A DNA stretch of 54,141 bases from JBLHKW01 sp047618565 (GTDB lineage Bacteria > Planctomycetota > UBA1135 > GCA-002686595). A program made the translations under genes and the position numbers. This document shows, one piece after another, positions 7,579-15,748 of the stretch. Where the stretch lies: contig JBLHKW010000009.1 of assembly GCA_047618565.1 (NCBI GenBank), positions 1 through 54,141 on the forward strand, given 5' to 3'. The notes under the pieces are model-generated. The model was not told where the DNA came from, ran no database searches, and saw only the letters and a program-made list of their open reading frames with translations. Positions within the stretch are counted from its first letter, which is position 1. Each line of letters opens with the position of its first letter.

Positions 7579-8729
7579 CAATCCCTCTTCACAGGCACAC
7601 GCCGCACGCCGCGCAAGCGTTCGCGCAGCTCCTCACCCTTCTCGTCGAGCTCCTGCAAGCGCTCGAGCAAGCGTTTCACTTCCTCCGCGGTCAGGTGCTG
7701 CTCTTCCTGTTCCTTCGGCTCCGCCTGCTGCGACTCCTGCTCGGACTCGTCCTCGGATTCCTCGCCCTCTTTCTCTTCCTCGGACTCCTCGCTGTCCTCG
7801 GGTTGCTCTTCCTCGGACTCGTCCGGCTGGTCAGCATCCTGGTCCTCGGAGCCCTCCTCGTCCGACGGATCGTCCTCGGGCTCCTGCTCCTCGTCGGAGG
7901 GCTCCTGCTCGCCCTCCTTCTTCTCCTGGTCTTCCTGTTCGCTCTCGTCCTGCTGCTCTTGCTCCTCGCGCTCGCGCTCGACCTGGTCGAGCTCTCTCAG
8001 GCGCCGCAGGGTGAGCTCGGCATTCGCACGACTGTCAGCGTCACGCCAGTCAGCACTCAAGCGTTCGACGTAGTGCTCGCGTGCTGCCATGTACATCGCG
8101 CGTGCAACGTCGAGCGGTTCCTCCTTCATGTCCGCAGGACGCTCGACCACGTCCTCCTCGCCCACGATCTCGGGGATCATCTGGCGCAGCGTCTCGCCCA
8201 GGGCGAAGTCCAGATTGCCCTGGTTGTAGATGGCGTCGAGGCGCGTGGCTCCGGGTCCTGCCAGGACACGCGCGAGCTCGAAGGACTCGTTCGACGGCTG
8301 CAGCTCCGAGCGCAGGGCAAAGACCAGTCCGCGCGCGTAGTGCACCTCGGCGCGGTTCACGCCCTCTTCCACGGGCATTCCCAACCAGTTCAACGGCCGC
8401 GCCATGGACTCGAGCAGTCGCTCCGAGGCGCCGCCCGTGCGCCGCTCCGCGCGTGCGCGCAGGCTCGCGAGCGGGCCGGGAACGAGCAACGAATCGGAGA
8501 GCTCCAGAGCCGCGTCCGTGTCGCCCGCAAGCGCCAGGCGTCGCAGCTCTGCAGCACCATCCGCGAAGGCTCCCTCGTAACGCTCGGCAACCGGCTCAGG
8601 CGCGGCTTCCTGCGCCACGACTTGCCCCTGGGGTGCCGTGTCAGCTGAAAAATCGTCCTGTGCCGTGCCCGCTGCGGGCACGCCGGGTGCCTGAGCCAGC
8701 AGCAGTGCGATCGCGAAACAGTGATTCAA
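7575..8729 (-). CDS. batC: BatC-like TPR protein with long acidic C-terminal tail
   Basis: The product is 384 residues. The TTG start at 8729 overlaps the batB stop as TTGA. The N-terminus is a signal peptide (AIALLLAQAPGVPAAG). The middle has helical TPR-like segments including ARGLVFALRSELQPSNESFE and AIYNQGNLDFALGETL, a BatC hallmark. Residues about 245-350 are almost entirely Glu, Asp, Gln and Ser (runs such as EEEQPEDSEESEEEKEGEE), which is unusually long even for BatC. The protein ends with a heptad-rich basic helix (AEEVKRLLERLQELDEKGEEL). The acidic tail may be a flexible or metal-binding linker. The encoding DNA is low-complexity, so the frame could be checked for indel error. Confidence 0.75.
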   Translation of the reverse strand: MNHCFAIALLLAQAPGVPAAGTAQDDFSADTAPQGQVVAQEAAPEPVAERYEGAFADGAAELRRLALAGDTDAALELSDSLLVPGPLASLRARAERRTGGASERLLESMARPLNWLGMPVEEGVNRAEVHYARGLVFALRSELQPSNESFELARVLAGPGATRLDAIYNQGNLDFALGETLRQMIPEIVGEEDVVERPADMKEEPLDVARAMYMAAREHYVERLSADWRDADSRANAELTLRRLRELDQVEREREEQEQQDESEQEDQEKKEGEQEPSDEEQEPEDDPSDEEGSEDQDADQPDESEEEQPEDSEESEEEKEGEESEDESEQESQQAEPKEQEEQHLTAEEVKRLLERLQELDEKGEELRERLRGVRRVPVKRDW

Positions 8730-9763
8730 TTCCGACCTCCCTCATGCGCATCGAGCGGACGGCGCTCACGTAACAGTGTCTCGAACAACATGCAGCCCAA
8801 TGCCAGGACCAGCGGCCACTGGAATCGGTCCTGCGGGATGCGTTCCATGCCTTCGTGCAGCAGGCGTCCCTCGAGCAGCGCGATACGCTTGTCGTAGATC
8901 TCCTCGAGCGGCAGCGCGGACTGGGTCGCGGCAAGGTAGGCCCCGCCGCTGATCTCGGCGATCTGCTCGAGCGTCGATCCGTTCAGCGCCGAGACAACCT
9001 CCTTGCCCGACTCATCGCGCACGAAGCCGCGCTCGCCCTCGGGAACCTTGCCGCCGCCGAGCGTACCCATGCCGACCACGTAGATGCGAATGCCGCGCTC
9101 GGCTGCCTCGCGCGCAACCTCCAGGCCACGCTCCTCCAGGTCCTCGCCATCCGTCAGAAGCACCACGGCCTCGTGCGCGCCGGTGCGCCCATCGAACAGC
9201 TCGAGTGCATGTGCGAGCGCCGCGCCCAGGTCCGTCCCACCGCGCAGGTTGTCCCGCGGCGAGAGGCTATTCAGGAACCAGCGCAGGGTCGTGCTGTCGC
9301 GGGTGAGCGGGGCGATGTTGCGCACGTCCCCCGAGAAGGCCACCAGCGCCGCGCGATCCTCCTGCAGCTTGTCGAGCAGAACGGAGACCTCGCGTTTCGC
9401 GCGGCTCAGCCGATCGGGCTTGAGGTCCTGGACCAGCATGCTGCGCGACGTGTCGATACAGATCACCAGGTCGAGCCCCTTGCGCTGCACCTCGCGCAGG
9501 GTGTACCCGCGGATGGGGCCGGCCAGGGAGAGCGCCAGGAAGAGCACCGCGGCGCAGGCCGACCACAGCCGGAGGCGCGAGCGGTTGATCGAGTAACCCG
9601 GCAGGAAACGCGCCTCGTGGCGCGCGTCGAAGAGTGCGCGTCGCGCGCGACGGCGGGCGCGGAGAGCCATCCAGCCCAGCAAAAACAGCAGCGGCGCGGC
9701 GGCGGTGGCCAGGAGCCATTCCGGGCGCGCCAGCTCGAATCCAAGGAATCCGTCGCCGCTCAC
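8726..9763 (-). CDS. batB: BatB-like membrane protein with von Willebrand A domain
   Basis: The product is 345 residues; the GTG start overlaps the batA stop by 4 bp. There are two N-terminal membrane spans (WLLATAAAPLLFLLGWMAL; WSACAAVLFLALSLAGPI), then a vWA domain from about residue 78 with an intact MIDAS (DTSRS near residue 105), LTDGEDLEE and IYVVGMGTLGG. A C-terminal hydrophobic segment (WPLVLALGCMLFETLL) closes it. BatA and BatB are paralogous vWA proteins thought to form a hetero-complex in the inner membrane. Order and overlap with batA and batC support the assignment. Confidence 0.88.
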   Translation of the reverse strand: MSGDGFLGFELARPEWLLATAAAPLLFLLGWMALRARRRARRALFDARHEARFLPGYSINRSRLRLWSACAAVLFLALSLAGPIRGYTLREVQRKGLDLVICIDTSRSMLVQDLKPDRLSRAKREVSVLLDKLQEDRAALVAFSGDVRNIAPLTRDSTTLRWFLNSLSPRDNLRGGTDLGAALAHALELFDGRTGAHEAVVLLTDGEDLEERGLEVAREAAERGIRIYVVGMGTLGGGKVPEGERGFVRDESGKEVVSALNGSTLEQIAEISGGAYLAATQSALPLEEIYDKRIALLEGRLLHEGMERIPQDRFQWPLVLALGCMLFETLLRERRPLDAHEGGRN

Positions 9764-10827
9764 GGCAGCCTCCTGGCCCAGGTGCTGTGAGAGAACCAGG
9801 CCAGCACGTACAGCAGCAGCGCCGGCAGCAGGAACTTCGCGTACAGGTCAAAGTGCTCGGCGTAGCGCGTCTCGATTCGCTCGGTGCGCTCCAGGCGCTC
9901 GATCTCCGCGTACACGGCTTCGAGGTGCGCCTTGGTCTTGGCGTGGAAGTACTTGCCCTTTGTCACGGAAGCAATCTGCTCGAGCTCGGTCGTGTCGATC
10001 GCGATCTCCTCGGTGCCGAAGATGCTCTGGCGCCGGATGAGCTTGGGACCCACGAAGACCGTGTAGACCCGGATCTCCTCCTCCGCCGCGAGCTCGGCCG
10101 CCTCGAGTGGCAGGATCTCCTTCACGTTCTCGAGGCCGTCGGTCAATAGCACAGCGATGCGGGACTTGGCATCGCTCTCGCGCAGCACGGCGACGGCCTT
10201 GGCCAGGGCCACGCCGATACCCGTTGCATCGAGCTCCCGCCGACGTTCGGTCTCCAGGTGCTCGAAGACACCCGACAGGGCGTCCACGTCGAGCGTGAAG
10301 GGACACATCAGCTCGGGATAGAGCGCGAAGGCGATCAGCGCAATGTTGTCGGCGGCGCCCTCGCGGTCCGTCATGCGGCGCACGGCGAAGTCGGCCAGCA
10401 CGTCCTTGACGATCTCGAAGCGCGGCGGCGAGCTCGGGCTCTCGCGCGTTTCCATCGAGCTCGAGCGATCGACGAGCAGCGCGATATCCACGCCCTCGGT
10501 CTGGGTCGAGAACTCGACATTTCCCCTGAGCGGGCGCGCCAGGGCCAGGACCGTCAACAGCAGAGCCACGGCGTTCAGCAGGGTCGGCAGCCAGGTCAGA
10601 CGTTGCGACCAGGAGCGCACGAGGCCCCCGGTGGCCGCACTCGGGACCAGGGACACGCGCGCGCGCGCATGGCGGCGCGCGATCCGTCCGCGCCACAGGG
10701 CCAGGAGCACGACGGGCAGCAAGAGCAAGAACCACGGATCGGACAGGGCCAGATTGCCCCACAGATCGAAGTGGCCCTCGGCCGTGCTCTTCACGGGCTC
10801 CGCCTGGATCATGGCCAGAGGGATCAT
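9760..10827 (-). CDS. batA: BatA-like membrane protein with von Willebrand A domain
   Basis: The product is 355 residues; its ATG overlaps the upstream stop as ATGA. It contains PWFLLLLPVVLLALWRGR, a second span (LLNAVALLLTVLALARPL), then a vWA domain with MIDAS DRSSS near residue 110, LLTDGLENVKEI and VYTVFVGPKLI. A final span (FLLPALLLYVLAWF) is near the C-terminus. The architecture equals BatB, and the motif SIFGTEEIAIDTTELEQIASVT corresponds to the BatA-specific region. It is predicted to bind Mg2+-dependent partners on the periplasmic face. Confidence 0.88.
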   Translation of the reverse strand: MIPLAMIQAEPVKSTAEGHFDLWGNLALSDPWFLLLLPVVLLALWRGRIARRHARARVSLVPSAATGGLVRSWSQRLTWLPTLLNAVALLLTVLALARPLRGNVEFSTQTEGVDIALLVDRSSSMETRESPSSPPRFEIVKDVLADFAVRRMTDREGAADNIALIAFALYPELMCPFTLDVDALSGVFEHLETERRRELDATGIGVALAKAVAVLRESDAKSRIAVLLTDGLENVKEILPLEAAELAAEEEIRVYTVFVGPKLIRRQSIFGTEEIAIDTTELEQIASVTKGKYFHAKTKAHLEAVYAEIERLERTERIETRYAEHFDLYAKFLLPALLLYVLAWFSHSTWARRLP

Positions 10828-11768
10828 CCGACGGCCTCCAGGTTGGATGCGGCGGCCTGCACGCGATCCACGTCCTTCAGAATCTTGTCGGCGTTGTCGA
10901 GCAGCTCGTCGATGGCGAAGCGCGTCGGCACCTGACCTCCGTACTTGATCTGCTCACAGGTGGACACCAGCGCCTCGACCCGGACCAGGACATCCGGCGC
11001 GAGCCGGCTGCCCGCGCGCAGCGCGTCGAACCATTCCTGATCCGTGCAGCCGGGCTCGCCGCCCGCGAGAGCACGTTGCAGGATCCCTGTCAGCTCGAAG
11101 GCCAGGCGTTGTACGCCGTCTGCGTCGTCGGCGCGGCCGGCGCGCAGTGCATCGAACGCAGCGCGCGGCGCGATGGGAAAGGCCGGTAGATCTGCAACGG
11201 CCCGGCGTCGAGCACGCCGCACCAGCAGCACGACCGCCACGATGCACAGGACAGCCAGTCCGATCAAAATCCCGAAGAGCGTGGTCAGGGATCCCACTGC
11301 ACCGCCCTCGATGTCGTGAAACTCCGCAAACGGTCGCGGCACGTCCTCACCGTCGATCAACGCGGGGCTGACGAGCAGGGTCTCCGACAGAACCTCGAGC
11401 TGTTCACCGGAGTCGGCCTGGAGCAGGAGCGACGGAGCGCTGCGCTCCCCCGACTCGAGAGCCATCAGGCTCCAGGTGAACGTACTGTGCTCCTCTTCGG
11501 AGGCTCCATCGACGGGCCACGTCTGGATCACCGGGCCAGAGAGGAAGACCCAGGTGCGGTCGAGCTGTTCCTCGAGCTGCTCCGAGATGATCTCCGGACG
11601 GGCGCGCCGCGCGTGCACGATCTCGAGCGTCCACTCGACCGGCTGACCGATCTCCGCTTCCGACTGCGCTGGCCCCCAGACGGGCGGCTGCTCCCCGAGC
11701 GCGATCTGAGCGGCCTCGACGGCACCGGCGCCCAAGCTCAGCGCCAGAACGGCCCCCAGGAGCGTCAT
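10824..11768 (-). CDS. DUF4381-like membrane protein of the Bat operon
   Basis: The product is 314 residues from the ATG at 11768, chosen because it opens a clean signal peptide (TLLGAVLALSLGAGAVEAA). A GTG at 11867 would add 33 residues and overlap the DUF58 gene. A periplasmic beta-rich part (PVEWTLEIVHARRARPEI) is followed by a membrane span near residue 180 (LTTLFGILIGLAVLCIVAVV) and a cytoplasmic helical part with Glu/Asp/Cys-rich segments (GEPGCTDQEWFDALRAG). Position between the DUF58 gene and batA is where DUF4381-type proteins sit in many Bat operons. Molecular function is unknown. Confidence 0.65.
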   Translation of the reverse strand: MTLLGAVLALSLGAGAVEAAQIALGEQPPVWGPAQSEAEIGQPVEWTLEIVHARRARPEIISEQLEEQLDRTWVFLSGPVIQTWPVDGASEEEHSTFTWSLMALESGERSAPSLLLQADSGEQLEVLSETLLVSPALIDGEDVPRPFAEFHDIEGGAVGSLTTLFGILIGLAVLCIVAVVLLVRRARRRAVADLPAFPIAPRAAFDALRAGRADDADGVQRLAFELTGILQRALAGGEPGCTDQEWFDALRAGSRLAPDVLVRVEALVSTCEQIKYGGQVPTRFAIDELLDNADKILKDVDRVQAAASNLEAVG

Positions 11769-11829
11769 TGCAACGTGGTCGCAGCCAGAACGGCCCACGA
11801 CATGTCGCGCGAGCCTCTGAATCAAGGCA

Positions 11830-12783
11830 CTAGAGAGCACCGCCGGCCCCCGTCTTCCTGAGCTCACGTCGGTGGAAGAACTGCACGATCGGATCGGCGA
11901 GCGAGCCCGCGACGGAGACGTCGATGCGGCCCACGCGCGCCTTGCTCAGCACCTCGTCGAGCCGCTGGCGACGGGCGAGAGCGGCGTTGCGCCACGACGT
12001 ACGCACCGCACTCGAACGCGAGTCCACCTCGACCTGGCGTCCTGTCCCCATCTCGTACATCGAGAACACGCCAGCGCGCGGTAGCTCCTGCTCGAAAGGG
12101 TCCGTGAGAGCCACGCAGATCACGTCGTGCCGGCGCGCCAGGCGACCGAGGCGTTCGGACCATTCCTCGCGCTGCACGGGGTCCTCGTTCGCGAGGAAAT
12201 CGCTGAACACGAAGACCAGGGAGCGCCTGTGGAGTGTGCGTTCGGCCTGCTTGAGAGCCAGGGCCAGGTCCGAGCGCCCGCCCGTCACCGGGGCTGCCAT
12301 GATCTCGCGCACGACGCGCATGGCGTGCTTGCCACCCTTGCGCGCCTTCAGGTGCAGGCCCGGTTCGTCGCCGAACAAGGTCAGGCCGACCTGATCCTGG
12401 TGCTCGACAGCCACGTACGAGATCAACGAGGCCAGCTGCGCCGCGGCCTCGCGTTTCGTCCAGCGCCGGCTGCCGAAGTCCATCGACAGGCCCGTATCGA
12501 CGAGCAGCGCCAGCGAGAGCTCACGCTCCTCGCGGTAGGTCTTGATGAACGGCTCGCCGGTGCGCGCGGTGACATTCCAGTCGATCGAGCGCACGTCGTC
12601 GCCGGGCTGATAGCGCCGCACCTCCTCGAACTCGACCCCCTGGCCGCGAAAGGTACTGCGGTACCCGCCGGACAGCGCCGTGTTCACGAGACGATGGGTA
12701 CGGATATGAATCTGCTTCACCCGCGCCGCGAGTTCGGGCGCGAGCAGGGCCGTGCGTTTTTCTTCCACGAGAGGTCGAGCCAC
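11830..12783 (-). CDS. DUF58 family protein of the MoxR/Bat operon
   Basis: The product is 317 residues from a GTG start 15 bp after moxR. The family hallmark near residues 55-80 is present: YQPGDDVRSIDWNVTARTGEPFIK. It continues into a vWA-like domain: LALLVDTGLSMDFGS, LVFVFSDFLANEDP and DVICVALTDPFEQELP. The first MIDAS serine is Gly (DTGLS rather than DxSxS). DUF58 proteins are usual partners of MoxR ATPases; together they are proposed to assemble or insert metal into vWA proteins such as BatA/B. Confidence 0.9.
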   Translation of the reverse strand: MARPLVEEKRTALLAPELAARVKQIHIRTHRLVNTALSGGYRSTFRGQGVEFEEVRRYQPGDDVRSIDWNVTARTGEPFIKTYREERELSLALLVDTGLSMDFGSRRWTKREAAAQLASLISYVAVEHQDQVGLTLFGDEPGLHLKARKGGKHAMRVVREIMAAPVTGGRSDLALALKQAERTLHRRSLVFVFSDFLANEDPVQREEWSERLGRLARRHDVICVALTDPFEQELPRAGVFSMYEMGTGRQVEVDSRSSAVRTSWRNAALARRQRLDEVLSKARVGRIDVSVAGSLADPIVQFFHRRELRKTGAGGAL

Positions 12784-12798
12784 TGAATCGTCCGCGGA

Positions 12799-13794
12799 CT
12801 AGGGAACCGGGACGGTTTCCAGAACGCGCGAAACGAGCACGTCGGAGTCGAGCCCCTCGGCCTCGGCTTCGTAGGTAGGCACGACGCGGTGGCGCAGGAC
12901 CTCCAGGGCCACGGCCTTGATGTCTCCCGGCGTGACGTAGCCGCGTCCGGCCAGGAAGGCCTTGGCGCGCGAGGCCAGCGCGAGCCAGATCGTGGCGCGC
13001 GGCGAAGCACCGTACTGCACACGCCCCTTGAGTTCGGACAGACCAGCAGCGGCGGGGTCCCGGGTGGCGTGCACGATGGAGACGATGTACTCGGCGAGGC
13101 GCGTATCGAGCGCCACCCTGTCGACCACGGCGCGCGCATCGCTGACCGCCTGAAGATTCACGACCTCGCGCACCTTCAGGTCAGGTGCCGTTCTGCCCAT
13201 GCGGTCGAGAATGGTGAGCTCCTCCTCCTTGGTCGGGTAGCCGACCACCACCTTCAGGGCGAAGCGGTCCAGCTGGGCTTCGGGCAACGGGTAGGTACCC
13301 TCCTGCTCGAGCGGGTTCTGGGTCGCGAGCACGAGGAACGGTCGCGGCAGGTCAAAGGTCTCGCCACCGATGGACACCTGGCGCTCCTGCATACTCTCGA
13401 GCAGCGCAGACTGGACCTTGGCGGGCGCACGGTTGATCTCGTCCGCCAGGATGAAGTTGGCGAAGACCGGGCCCTTGCGGACCGTGAAGGAACCGGCGCG
13501 GGCGTCGTAGATCTCGGTCCCGACCAGGTCGGACGGCAGCAGGTCGGGGGTGAACTGCACGCGCGCGTAGCTACCTTGCAGGGCCTGGGCCAGGCTCGAC
13601 ACGGCGAGCGATTTGGCCAGTCCGGGCACGCCCTCGAGCAGGATGTGGCCGCCGGTGAGGACCCCCACCAGCAGGCTCTCGATGAGCTCGCCCTGGCCCA
13701 CGATGACCTCGGCCAGTGCGGTCTGCAGGTCCTCGACCCAGGCGCGCGAGGCCTCGATCTCTTCGTTCGGCGGGATGGTCTGGGTATCGGCCAT
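12799..13794 (-). CDS. moxR: MoxR-type AAA+ ATPase
   Basis: The product is 331 residues. Walker A is GVPGLAKS (MoxR-type, where Ala-Lys is normal), Walker B is ILADEINRAP, sensor 1 is LATQNPLEQEGTYPLPEAQ, and YGASPRATIWLALASRAKAF lies near the C-terminus. All AAA+ elements expected of a chaperone-like MoxR are present. It is the first gene of the operon. The 208 bp upstream (13795-14002) hold no gene and should contain the promoter; an AT-rich TTTTAAT directly precedes the ATG and no clear ribosome site is visible. Confidence 0.93.
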   Translation of the reverse strand: MADTQTIPPNEEIEASRAWVEDLQTALAEVIVGQGELIESLLVGVLTGGHILLEGVPGLAKSLAVSSLAQALQGSYARVQFTPDLLPSDLVGTEIYDARAGSFTVRKGPVFANFILADEINRAPAKVQSALLESMQERQVSIGGETFDLPRPFLVLATQNPLEQEGTYPLPEAQLDRFALKVVVGYPTKEEELTILDRMGRTAPDLKVREVVNLQAVSDARAVVDRVALDTRLAEYIVSIVHATRDPAAAGLSELKGRVQYGASPRATIWLALASRAKAFLAGRGYVTPGDIKAVALEVLRHRVVPTYEAEAEGLDSDVLVSRVLETVPVP

Positions 13795-14002
13795 ATTAAA
13801 AGGGCAAGGGGGGGCTGAGGGAGGGAACGAGCGGACCTACGGCGGCGGGCGTACTTTGTTGGCACCTGCTGCGGCCACGGATGGCGAAGTGCGGGGCAAG
13901 AGGATAGCGACCGCCACGGCCCCTGCCGAGAGCTGGTCTGGACGCGCGGGTCGGATGGGTCGAAGTTCGGTAAATCGACCGCCCAGGGCCCATGCGGAGG
14001 GC

Positions 14003-15367
14003 CTACTCCACCGGCAGTGCTCTCTCCCCGTGCGCGAAGCGCACCCGCTCGACCCCCGACAGAGTGTCTTTCCCGTCACGGCAGGCGCGCCCATCGGCGA
14101 TCACCACGGAGCCACCCCGGACCTCGATCCGGTACTCGGAGGCGTTGCCCGCGTACAGCGCCACGTCCTGGCCGGGACCGCCGATCAGGCGATCGTTACC
14201 CGGACCACCGCGCAGGGTGTCGTCTCCCGCGCCCCCCTCGAGCTGGTTGTGGCCGGCATTCCCGGTGAGGCGGTTGCTGCGCGCATTGCCCAGGATGCGC
14301 GCGTCGTGGGTCCCGGTCAAGGTGACATGAGCGAGGTGCTGTGACTTGTAGGTGTAGCGTTGCTCCGGATCGAGACGCATGGAGAAGACGCCCTCGAAGT
14401 CGGGCGGCAGCTCGGGGGTGTAGGTGAGGTACGGGGGAAAGAACTCCTCGATCAGGGCGTGAGCTGCGGGATCGACCCGGCGCAGACTGGCTCGACTGTT
14501 CGCGCCGAAGGCACCGAAGTGTGACATGCCCGCGGGAACGGCGCCTGGCTCCAGGACCTCGCCCTCGTAACGAAGCGGAGTCAGTGCCCAGAGGTCGAGG
14601 TAGTTGTCATAGGCAGCGGCGAAGTATTCGTTGCGATGGTTCGCGGGCTCGTCCACGGGCCACCCTTCCCACAGTCCACGCGCCGCCGCGGCGAGGTTGG
14701 CGCGGTGCAGGCGCTCGTCGTATTCAGGGTGCGCGGGTCGAATACCGTAGTCGTGCACCAGGTGCAGGATCTCCTCGAAAGCGGCGTCACGGGTATCGTG
14801 CCGGAGGTAGTCCGGATCCCCCTCCACCGGACATTCGTTGGCACGCAGGTCCTGAAAACCGAGCTCGACCTGATCGAGTCCGGAGTCGAACGCTCGCTCA
14901 AGGGCACGCACATCGTCGAAGAGCGCCAGGGTTGCCCGTCGATCCGCCATCGCGTTGGCCACCGGTGCCTTGTCGGCACCGCAGCGCGTGCCCGGCACAT
15001 CGGTGAGGATGTGCTCGAGCACCCTGCGCGCCCTGGCGATCTGCTCCGTGCGCCAGCCGCCCTGGGCCAGGATGTGTATCGGCTTCCCGTTCGGCGCCAC
15101 GACGCGCGTGTAGCGCGTGAACACGTCGCGAATACGACCATCTACTGACACCGGCAAGGGGACGATTCCGGCCGGCGCGCCGGACACGTCGATGTCTCCG
15201 ATCGGATCGTCGCCGCGAGGGATCGACGGCACCCATGCCTCTTCGGTCGTGGACTTCGCCCGCGAGGCGCAGGCCGCCATGACGAGCAGCATGCCCATCA
15301 AGCCCGTGGCGATCCGCAATGGATCGCCCGCGACCAGGAACCGGCTATTTCTCAGGTGAACGTCCAT
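14003..15367 (-). CDS. Lipoprotein with zincin-like segment and C-terminal RTX repeats
   Basis: The product is 454 residues. A lipobox VMAAC (Cys33) follows a long signal. Residues about 195-260 hold FEEILHLVHDYG and NEYFAAAYDNYLDLW, arranged like the helix and downstream Glu of gluzincin-type metalloproteases, but the HExxH position reads EEILH (198-202). Residues about 360-405 are RTX nonapeptides (GGAGDDTLRGGPGNDRLIGG), which bind Ca2+ and are normally found on exported proteins. Lipoprotein signals and RTX repeats rarely occur together. Family not firmly recognised. Function could be a calcium-dependent surface binding protein or a variant protease. Confidence 0.65.
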   Translation of the reverse strand: MDVHLRNSRFLVAGDPLRIATGLMGMLLVMAACASRAKSTTEEAWVPSIPRGDDPIGDIDVSGAPAGIVPLPVSVDGRIRDVFTRYTRVVAPNGKPIHILAQGGWRTEQIARARRVLEHILTDVPGTRCGADKAPVANAMADRRATLALFDDVRALERAFDSGLDQVELGFQDLRANECPVEGDPDYLRHDTRDAAFEEILHLVHDYGIRPAHPEYDERLHRANLAAAARGLWEGWPVDEPANHRNEYFAAAYDNYLDLWALTPLRYEGEVLEPGAVPAGMSHFGAFGANSRASLRRVDPAAHALIEEFFPPYLTYTPELPPDFEGVFSMRLDPEQRYTYKSQHLAHVTLTGTHDARILGNARSNRLTGNAGHNQLEGGAGDDTLRGGPGNDRLIGGPGQDVALYAGNASEYRIEVRGGSVVIADGRACRDGKDTLSGVERVRFAHGERALPVE

Positions 15368-15748
15368 TCAGCCCCCTGTGGGTCGCGGCGGACTGACCAG
15401 GGTCGGCCCTCGGCGCCGCGATCGCAAGCCCCGGGTAGCCCCCCATTGTGCAGGGGTCCAAGATCGGTCCCTAGCAGCCCGTTGAAAAAGTCCCGTAGCG
15501 AGACGAAGCCATCTTCGTCGCAGCACGGCTCGACGAGCACGACGCAGCGGCGGCGGAGAGGGCAAAGTCGAGTAGGGAGTTTTTAGGGCGGGCTGCTAGT
15601 GCTCACTGAGTGCCCCCTGCCAGCGAGAATGCGGGGTATGATGGGAGTGTTCCCTGGCTACGCCCCTTCCCCCCGACTCTGGCCCGGTTCTTCCGCCCTT
15701 TGCGCCCCCGTTTTCGGTCAGACCCCTCTTGTTTAGGAACCTCACAGC
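15368..15748. other. Intergenic region between divergent secreted-protein genes
   Basis: This 381-bp stretch separates the RTX lipoprotein gene (minus) from the nidogen-domain gene (plus). It holds the 129-bp MITE-like element at 15471-15599. The remaining right side (15600-15748) should carry the promoter of the plus gene; an AGGA ribosome site lies about 10 bases before its ATG. No credible protein-coding frame was seen. Confidence 0.6.
15471..15599. repeat. MITE-like element with terminal inverted repeats
   Basis: The left end reads CTAGCAGCCCGTTGAAAAA and the inverse complement of the right end reads CTAGCAGCCCGCCCTAAAAA. Eleven bases match exactly, followed by a shared A-run and a CTCCC/GTCCC block. 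The outermost CTAG on each side could be a 4-bp (or TA 2-bp) target duplication. The 129-bp element has no open frame, and an internal hairpin GACGAAG-CCAT-CTTCGTC lies at 15502-15519. This is the structure of a non-autonomous transposable element mobilised by a transposase encoded elsewhere. Confidence 0.6.

Noticed and set aside
7680..7995. CTC/TCC-rich stretch resembling a tandem repeat
   Set aside because: It is the codon pattern of the acidic BatC tail, with no exact repeat unit.
11768..11867. Longer start for the DUF4381-like gene (GTG at 11867)
   Set aside because: It would add a basic stretch in front of a good signal peptide and overlap the DUF58 gene by 38 bp; the ATG at 11768 is preferred, although it lacks a ribosome site.
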